From positions 1 through 37,119 of the forward strand of contig JAUCBJ010006905.1 in the NCBI GenBank assembly GCA_032718475.1: 37,119 nucleotides of DNA. Reading direction: 5' to 3'. Below are positions 31,113 through 37,119 of the stretch, one piece after another (position 1 is the first letter of the stretch; the number at the start of each line of letters is the position of its first letter). The stretch is from Nemertoderma westbladi. Its lineage: Eukaryota > Xenacoelomorpha > Nemertodermatida > Nemertodermatidae. The notes under the pieces were generated by a model. The model was given only the letters and a program-made list of their open reading frames with translations, did no database searches and was not told the DNA's origin. Made by a program: the position numbers and the translations under genes.

Positions 31113-31306
31113 AAGGTAATCAACCAACGGCTAGACATGCTGACAAGGTCGGCGGAAGGTAATCAACCAACGGCGATCTACTGCGAAGACGCTTGTAGGA
31201 GTTGCGACCACAAGCGGTTTACTCCCGCAACTGAAAGATATGAGTATGAGAACCCTCCAGGAGAAATACCGGCTCGGTCGTCGCCCGGGTCAACAAGGAC
31301 CGCGTC

Positions 31307-31918
31307 CTTTGCATATTTTTAAATATTTTCACCTGGCCCTTTTCAGGTTTTTATCTGATAATTATCTTTTAACAAAAGTATATACTGATAATTCGTTTTA
31401 AACTAATTACCACAATACGTATTAACTCAACCTTTTAAACTCGATCGTTTTAAACTATTAATCTCTGTTATAACAATGGCGATAGAAACTAATTTTTGGA
31501 CCCTCATGGAAACGAGGCAGGCACCTCATGAGACTATAACACTATGAGACTGTAACATAATAACTCGACAATTGTATATTTTATTAGACTTAATTTAGCA
31601 CCATAAATTAATTTATCTGTCTTATTATTTAATACTTTTATTAATATACTGTACTTTTTTCGACATACTGTATTTTCTTCTACTGGAACTGTACTTTGAA
31701 ATCATATCGATGCTTATGTAATTATCTTCCTGTATGTATATATTTTATTCAAAGTATGTCTTTGTAAATATGCCACACCATAACTAATGAGCCACCACCT
31801 GATTCATTGTCTTACTGTGTCATATATTTATTTAAATTGTATTGTATGTGACTTTTATTAATGGTGCCGTAAACTTTGTACGTTACTTAGTGTTAAAAAA
31901 AATCAATCAATCAATCAA
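31307..31918 (+). other. 3' UTR and (AATC)n tail of LINE F
   Basis: This is the third copy of the CTTTGCATATTTTT UTR start, followed by the conserved stem-loop at 31503-31532 and AT-rich text. The (AATC)n tail at about 31900-31918 abuts the ORF1 of LINE E. No gene. Confidence 0.65.
31503..31532 (+). other. Conserved 3' UTR stem-loop, LINE F copy
   Basis: CTCAT/ATGAG (31503-31507, 31528-31532), a GGAAAC bulge, and inner GAGG/CCTC (31514-31517, 31524-31527). Compared with 13266-13295, an A-T pair in the outer stem has become T-A, a paired change that keeps the stem. Confidence 0.65.
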
Positions 31919-31919
31919 A

Positions 31920-32662
31920 CTGTCTTGGATGCGACTGTTGTGGATCGTGGATTCATAGCAAGTGCCTCGGGCTTGTTGCCTCGGATATTCATATCCTCGG
32001 AAAAAGTAAAAACTGCAAAATAATATGCAACACCTGTGAATCGCGAGGTGCCGTCAGTTTGACAACGAATGCTGCAAATAATGGTTCTGTTTCAAATTCT
32101 GAATCGCTAATAATATCAGTCATCGCCAAACTGGAAGATAAAATCATGAAGGATTTCAGTTTGTTGAGATCCGAAATCGATAATCTTAGAGATCAATCTA
32201 GAGAAGATCCGACTGAGGAGGCCTGGACAAAGGTTAGATATCAGAATAGTAAATCCTGGCCGGTGTCACCAGCGGTTCAAATGACTGCGGAGGATGTGGA
32301 TCGCAAGGTTCAAGAACAGCGAAAACGGGAGTATAATATAGTTGTTCGAGGTTTAGAGGTATTAACCGATGATTCTGGGACGGAAAAGATTTCTGCTCTG
32401 TTGGAGTCTAAATTCGCAGAAAGATGTAGTAGCATCAGTATTATCAAGCCTACCGCCAAGGGATGGTAAGCCTGCACATGTCATCATCTGCCTCTCGAAC
32501 ATGGAATCCAAGAATCATATTATGGCTAAAAAGAAAAAACTCAGAAATTCGACCGCGTATACTGGCGTTTACATCGACAACGACCTTACCCGACTTGCTA
32601 TGCGTAACGAACGACAATTCAGATCAAAAGGAACCCGCTTGTTCGCGCTTTTAGACCTTTAG
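31920..32662 (+). pseudogene. LINE E ORF1 with partial PHD finger, frameshifted
   Basis: The frame opens with CLGCDCCGSWIHSKCLGL and later IICNTCES, the Cys/His pattern of the second half of a PHD finger, as in many CR1/L2 ORF1 proteins. A coiled coil (DKIMKDFSLLRSEIDNLRDQ) follows, then the RRM-like REYNIVVRGLEVLTDD. Near 32455 the frame shifts and resumes with PAHVIICLSNMESKNHIM and VYIDNDLTRLAMRNERQF. The end coincides with the edge of the LTR-like repeat, so the last eight codons are probably repeat sequence. The first half of the finger is missing. Confidence 0.7.
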
Positions 32663-33235
32663 CAGTTTAACCTGCCAATTTTAGGTGTGTTTTTGTATAT
32701 CAATTATTTAATGTACTGAAGGTACATCAGCCGAAGCCAGCCTGTGCGCGACCATTCACCCACAGTTAAGGGAGACTGGATTCGGATGCTTTGATAGTGA
32801 TTGCAGTGTAGACCTACTGTATTATTCGATTGATCGTTAATATATAATCTCTGACAATATATTTACTTTCGGGGAAATATTAACAGTTCCTTTAGGACGT
32901 GGCGCTTTAAGTATAAACAGAGTTATGACTTATACTAATCACAACTGGATGGCTACTGAGTTTCGTAAAAAGCGCATTCTTTAGGAGATGCTTTATTAAC
33001 CTTCACACTACTTCACACTAATTCACACTACTGCGCACTGATCTGCCGACCGTCATTGAATTTGATCATATATAAGGAGGATCGCAACTGACACATGTAG
33101 GGATTATGAAATAGCATTCAATTCACACAAAAACCACTATAATGTAAGTCGCAGTTGCTACCGGTAAACCTGTTCCTCTAACCTTTAGTAATCAAAGAGA
33201 TTAAGGGTTTTATGATTATTCATCGGTATTCTCCA
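32640..33235 (+). repeat. LTR-like dispersed repeat, copy 2
   Basis: It aligns to 3560-4168 from TGTTCG to TTCTCCA with many substitutions and small indels. No internal region or second LTR lies nearby, so it would be a solo or fragmentary LTR. The 5 bp before TG (CCGCT) and after CA (AATAT) do not match, so no target duplication supports it. Confidence 0.55.
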
Positions 33236-33959
33236 AATATATCAGCAATATATACCAACATAACACCAATTAATAACAGAATCAAATAATGCGGTGAACA
33301 GTCAGTATGTGTAGTTGAATCGCGTTGCGTAGTGCCGCGGTGTGGCGATTCAGATATGAAGTATGATTCAGCAATGATTCAGTAGTTGAATTGTTAATAG
33401 TTTTACGTTCTTTTAATCAAAGCCATCTGATGTTTCTGATGTTTAGGTCAAAGTCTGAAACTTCCACAGAAGTACAGAAGAATCCTAAGCCGGTGTTCTG
33501 GGCTTAGAAAAGATACACACTGACTGAATTGCGTGGGTTTCTGTAGGCACTGTCCAACACAAAGTGAAAATCGCTCTGATTGGCTGAGCCGAACAAAGAA
33601 CAAAGAGAGATTCAAGTTCCACGTTGGCAGTAAATCAGTTGACAGATTGCATCATCTGAGTCATCTTTTAGAGTATTAAGCGAATTGCGGCAAAATGGCT
33701 AGTTATGTCCGCTAAAGCACGCATACAGACATAACGGGTAAAAATGGCTTGTTATGTCCGCTAAAACAACTAAACAGTTCATTGCGGAGAAAAATGACTG
33801 GTTATATCCGCAAAAGCTTTTACACCGCTCATCTGGTACAAATCTGCCACGGAGCCAACAACCGAAATCTAATGGCACACATACTGAAGTCGATCCGACC
33901 TCTTCCTCTTCAGAAAACGCTTAAACAGAGGAAAACAACCCTGCAAAGATCCGTTTTCT
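33236..33959. other. Non-coding stretch with three 27-bp repeats
   Basis: Three similar units AAAATGGCTAGTTATGTCCG (33692, 33741, 33791) are spaced 49-50 bp apart. A 7-bp-stem hairpin CTAAGCC/GGCTTAG lies near 33484-33507. No gene was recognised, and the ORF at 33749-33961 has no motif. Confidence 0.45.
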
Positions 33960-35040
33960 GAATGCTGCCTAATCAACGCGCGATCGCTTAACACTAAACT
34001 CAATAACATCAAACTATTTTTATAATCTAACGATTACGGGATAGTTGGTATTACGGAGTCTTGGCTAAATGATACAACCACTGACAAGATGATTAGTAAC
34101 AACGGCGAATATCGAGTATTTCGTAACGATCACGCCACTCGGGGTGGCGGTGTTGCTGTACTCGTCCGATCTGATATAAAATGTTTCCAATGTAATTTGC
34201 CAGCTCGTTTTGACAATACTGAACAATTTTAGCTGTTGATTTGTTAGGAAGTTCCCCAAGTCGTGTTATATGTGTATATCGGTCAGGAACTATCGCTACT
34301 GTAGAATCGGATAAACTTCTAACTGAGTGTTTATCTCTCCTTTGTGAAGTCAATACGCCATGTGTTGTTACCGGTGATTCTAATTTACCTGAATATGATT
34401 GGTTGAACATTTCACATCCTATGAATGCAACCTACAAATTATTTGACCAATGTTTTATGGATAATGGTTTAACCCAGTTGCAGTTAAAATCCTCCCGCGA
34501 TAATAACATTCTAGATATAGTTTTTTCCAGTGAGGATTTTCCAGTGAGGATATGTTTGTTTCTAATGTAGATGTTACTGATAATTTTAGTACTAGTGACC
34601 ATACACTAGTAGCCCTACATCTGATGAAAACAGGTTTATATGATTTTAAGAATGGTAATTTCATTCAATTTTCTAGTTATATGGAAAGTATTGATTGGCA
34701 CAGATTATTTGAGGAGTGCATTTCGGTTAATGATTTTTGGGATCTATTTAGTGCCACACTCCGAACTATTCTGTTGATGATGGTGCTAGTCCCATATTTG
34801 AGCGCCATGTTCCAAGTAACATTTCTTTATCTCATGTTGATTTTAGTCCTGTAAACGTTTGCTGTATGTTACGTAAAATTTAAGGTCAATTGAGTCGTAC
34901 ACCTGATGGTTTCCCCAGTATTATTTTCTCTAAATTATCACGCTGCTTGGCCTCTAGCGGCCATATTCCAAATCTCATTCAGTAGCCACTGTCTACCTTC
35001 AATTTGGTTTACAGCATACGTAGTTCCTATTTACTGTAAA
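33960..35040 (+). pseudogene. LINE E endonuclease and RT scraps
   Basis: Endonuclease blocks survive in several frames: NTKLNNIKLFL followed by a TAA, DYGIVGITESWLND (catalytic Glu), RGGGVAVLVRSD, VVTGDSNLPEYDW, NILDIVFSSED and STSDHTLVALHL. A short RT start (RTPDGFPS, then FSSHCLPSIWFTAYVVPIY) follows at 34890-35035, and then the 3' UTR begins, so RT motifs A to E are gone. Multiple stops and frame changes show long decay. Confidence 0.7.
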
Positions 35041-35588
35041 TATTTATACTCATTATGTATACTGTATATACTATATTTTTATCTACGCTATCGTTAGATT
35101 CGATCTGATATTTTTATTTCCGTGTTCTTTATTTCCGTTTTTTATATATGATTTTATCCGTTACAATCCTAGTTATTTTATTTCACTGTTCTACTGTATG
35201 TTTTGTTTTCATCAGCACTACTGTCGACTGTTGTTTACTTGACTATTTAAATTACCATTTAATACGTGTTATTTTTATTTTCCTGCTTTCTGTAGGCTAA
35301 TGTTTTTATCAGCCTCTGTACACTATTGATTTTTAAATCACCATTGGATGTACTACAGTACTGTATATTTTAATTAGATGCATTGGTCACTTTCTTTCTG
35401 ATAATTCCGTTTGGTGTCTGTTGTTATTTTCTTTTGTGTCCGCTTGGCAACTGTGAGTGTACCTGGTTTTTACCCTGTACCTAGTTGTTTTTCTCCGGTG
35501 ACAATTTTAATTCATTTTATAATATTTCACTGTGTTAATAATAATAATAATAATTAATAATAATAATTAATGGCAAGATACTGAAATA
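35041..35588. other. Probable 3' UTR of LINE E, then (AAT)n
   Basis: T-rich non-coding sequence with no gene. An (AAT)n tract with a few interruptions spans 35536-35572. Confidence 0.45.
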
Positions 35589-35688
35589 TGGCATTTAAAT
35601 TAAGTGCTAACTTTTCTTCTTCGATGTGGGTGGGAAAATTTAAATCCAAATCCCACAATAAACGAAATTCAATAGAACAGGTTTACAG

Positions 35689-35868
35689 TTATATTTTTGA
35701 GAGTAATCAGCCGTTATCTGCGTTGTTTTTCCGTTATATTTTTGAGAGTAATCAGCCGTTATCTGCGTTGTTTTTCCGTTATATTTTTGAGAGTAATCAG
35801 CCGTTATCTGCGTTGTTTTTCCGTTATATTTTTGAGAGTAATCAGCCGTTATCTGCGTTGTTTTTCCC
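35689..35868. repeat. 45-bp tandem repeat, four copies
   Basis: Units containing GAGAGTAATCAGCCGTTATC recur every 45 bp and are essentially identical. Because 45 is a multiple of 3, each frame gives a 15-residue peptide repeat (YIFESNQPLSALFFR on plus), but nothing indicates a real protein. Confidence 0.95.
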
Positions 35869-36000
35869 TTGTGGTGGGGGAATTTTGATTGCGCAGAAAT
35901 ATATAGTACAGAACATTTGAGAAACATACTCATGGTCTATTGGTAGAATGGTTTATTTTATACTACACCATAAAAAATAAAATACTTATTGTAATTTTAA

Positions 36001-36019
36001 GGGGGGGGGGGGGGGGGGG
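36001..36019. repeat. Poly-G run, 19 nt
   Basis: Uninterrupted G19 preceded by TTTTAA and followed by TTGTTA. Confidence 0.95.
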
Positions 36020-36273
36020 TTGTTATCCTCGTGGGTTTATATCAGCATTTGGAATGACTCATTATGTTCGATCGTGAAACAATCCGCTCGGATCGGCTCG
36101 CGAGTATTTGGCGTAAATCGACGGGGGGATTCGACGCAAATAACAGCTGATTACTCTTAAAAATTAAACTGTTCTATTGACTTTAGTTTCTTATTTTGAT
36201 TATTTATAATAATGTGTCATACTGTAACCCGCCTCTTTGGAAGTCTCAAACTGAAAAAAAGTTATAAACAAAC

Positions 36274-36813
36274 CTTAAGCGCATTATCTAGGGTTATATC
36301 CATGAAGTAGACGTTGTTTGCGGTAACAATCTGGTCGCCAACCTTCAGTCCTGCTTGGTCCGCAATGCCTCTCTTTTGAACCATACTAACGAAGATGCCG
36401 ATGTTGTATTCCGCTCCGCCTCGGATGTGGAACCCGAACGATTCCTCATCGCTCGCTCGTTCCATACCGACCCGTCCGATATCCACATCCTCGTTATCCC
36501 AATTCCGATTCTCGCCTTCCACGGAGGTCTGCTCGTTCTTTAAACTCTCCATCCAGTTGTCCGACATCGTTAGGAAGGGCCCGCGGTCCGACTCCGGGAG
36601 GATCTTCGCGACGTCCGCCATTAGTTCGCGTTTATTCGGAGTGTCGAGGAGGGCTTTCAGGTTCTCCAGAAGTTCTACAAGGTCCCGTTCGCGGTCGTAT
36701 TCGTCTAAACATCGCAGGAAATGCCGCCGTTCTACGTCGCTGAGGTTGTAGCTGAGGTGTTGGTGGAACGTTCGCATGTTTTTAGACAACTTCTGGTCAT
36801 CAATCGGAGCCAT
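36274..36813 (-). CDS. WHRN: Whirlin-like gene, exon 1 (harmonin-homology domain and PDZ1)
   Basis: Whirlin is a multi-PDZ scaffold that in vertebrates organises the stereocilia-tip and Usher type 2 complexes. This 180-codon exon starts at the first in-frame ATG (36813-36811, context AAAGATGG, strong). The open frame extends upstream to a TAA, and the only earlier alternative is a TTG. Residues 8-88 (LSKNMRTFHQHL, then LLENLKALLDTPNKR) form the harmonin-homology domain and resemble whirlin more than harmonin. A short acidic linker follows. PDZ1 begins near 115 with the carboxylate-binding loop FGFHIRGG (126-133), IGIFVSMV and AGLKVGDQI (154-162). The exon ends in phase 0 at AAG|GTTTGT inside the PDZ, where exon 2 completes the last strand. 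PDZD7 is less likely because its PDZ1 is not preceded by such a domain. Confidence 0.88.
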
Positions 36814-37119
36814 CTTTGATTCCGACTTGACCAAACGGACTAGTATTTAGTAGTGCAGTTGTAGTACAACGGTAATTAAATAAAACACAATTATTACATA
36901 AATTAGTTATAAATCAAATACGTTTAACTTTACTACGTTTATGACTAGTATAGAAGGTGTCACTCAGTTCCACACAATAGTTCTCACTTATAATTAATAT
37001 TAATATTTCATTTTAGAGTTGTCATTGTAGTCATACAGGCTGTAGGCATCGCAACTACATCCTAATCCTACATCGTTTAACCATAACCTACAGTATAGTT
37101 GTATAGGTTGGCTGCTCGC
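36814..37119 (-). other. 5' flank of the whirlin-like gene
   Basis: Upstream of the exon 1 ATG. No further exon, CpG-rich stretch or convincing core promoter is visible; a weak TTTATAA lies near 36907-36914 on the minus strand. Transcription start not determined. Confidence 0.4.

Larger units (their letters stand above)
29347..31306 (+). mobile_element. LINE family 1 5' fragment (copy D2), split by copy C
   Basis: 29347-29435 plus 31113-31306 rebuild a 5' UTR fragment matching 17209-17488 (CCAGGAGGCACA through ACCGCGTCC). It carries only the UTR start, which is unusual because LINE copies normally keep the 3' end. It lies inside the duplicated 3' UTR of LINE F. The second part includes the last GGCGGAAGGTAATCAACC repeat. 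Confidence 0.75.
22740..31918 (+). mobile_element. Old CR1-like LINE (F), heavily interrupted by later insertions
   Basis: Plus-strand pieces of one element can be followed: ORF1 remnant (22740-23160), endonuclease/RT (about 23330-25744), C-terminus (27938-28212), 3' UTR (28213-28399, 29220-29346, 31307-31900) and an (AATC)n tail ending at 31918. Between them sit a SINE, LINE G, a foldback element, and a family 1 fragment with copy C inside. Three partial copies of the UTR start (CTTTGCATATTTTT at 28251, 29250 and 31307) show tandem duplication inside the UTR. Confidence 0.7.
31919..35580 (+). mobile_element. LINE E, PHD-type ORF1, decayed and internally deleted
   Basis: It reads as: ORF1 (31920-32662), a 0.6-kb LTR-like repeat (32640-33235), 0.7 kb non-coding, endonuclease remnants (about 33960-34700), a scrap of RT (about 34880-35040), and an AT-rich 3' UTR ending in (AAT)n at 35536-35572. 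Most of the RT is missing. Confidence 0.6.
35670..36180. mobile_element. Unclassified inverted-repeat element
   Basis: Left arm 35670-35723 (CAATAGAACAGGTTTACAG then GAGAGTAATCAGCCGTTAT) recurs inverted at about 36134-36180 with mismatches. A 45-bp tandem repeat copied from the left arm and a G19 run lie between. No protein and no certain target duplication. Confidence 0.5.

Noticed and set aside
35588-35933. Repeat proteins on both strands over the 45-bp tandem repeat
   Set aside because: Open frames arise because 45 is a multiple of 3; both strands are equally open.
36814-36834. Start of the whirlin-like protein seven codons upstream
   Set aside because: The upstream codon is TTG, not ATG. 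The first ATG, in a strong context, is at 36813.

Overview
This is eukaryotic, metazoan DNA: two coding exons of an intron-containing gene stand in a dense, nested layer of non-LTR retrotransposons (LINEs), inverted-repeat DNA elements and satellites. The mix (L2/CR1-type LINEs with intact ORFs, a PHD-type LINE ORF1, a tRNA-headed SINE, piggyBac-like and Mutator-like non-autonomous elements, long G or C homopolymers) suggests a marine invertebrate, perhaps a deuterostome. The species cannot be fixed from the sequence.

Host gene. On the minus strand, exon 1 (36813-36274) encodes a harmonin-homology domain and most of a PDZ domain. Exon 2 (21106-20897) completes that PDZ and carries a linker typical of whirlin. 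Both exons end in phase 0 at AAG|GT donors and together read as the N-terminus of a whirlin-like (WHRN/DFNB31) scaffold protein. Intron 1 (about 15.2 kb) and the start of intron 2 (at least 20.9 kb) contain everything else in the window. I found no later whirlin exon.

Layout. 1-1790: 3' end of a LINE (family 1, copy A) split by a 1.54-kb piggyBac-like element with a TTAA duplication. 1791-3559: no genes. 3560-7686: an LTR-like repeat, a structured leader and a GC-rich Gag-like frame. 7688-12494: an apparently full-length L2/CR1-group LINE with both ORFs open. 12495-16605: three broken LINE pieces, one carrying a CCHC knuckle and a restriction-like endonuclease. 17209-20869: the 5' part of family 1 (endonuclease), then a 33/35-bp minisatellite split by LINE copy B. 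20897-21106: whirlin exon 2. 21740-22331: an inverted-repeat element with a (GAC)n core.

22740-31918: an old CR1-like LINE (F) in which a SINE, a minus-strand LINE (G), a Mutator-like foldback element and a family 1 fragment are lodged. The last is itself hit by LINE copy C. 31919-35580: a decayed PHD-type LINE (E) holding a second copy of the LTR-like repeat. 35589-36180: an inverted-repeat element with a 45-bp tandem repeat. 36274-36813: whirlin exon 1.

Target-site duplications (TTAA, ATTAACCCG, AAGGTAATCA, GTATT) give a relative order of insertion. The newest layer seems to be family 1 copies B and C and the intact L2-type LINE. LINE clade names are from motif recognition only; no database search was possible.
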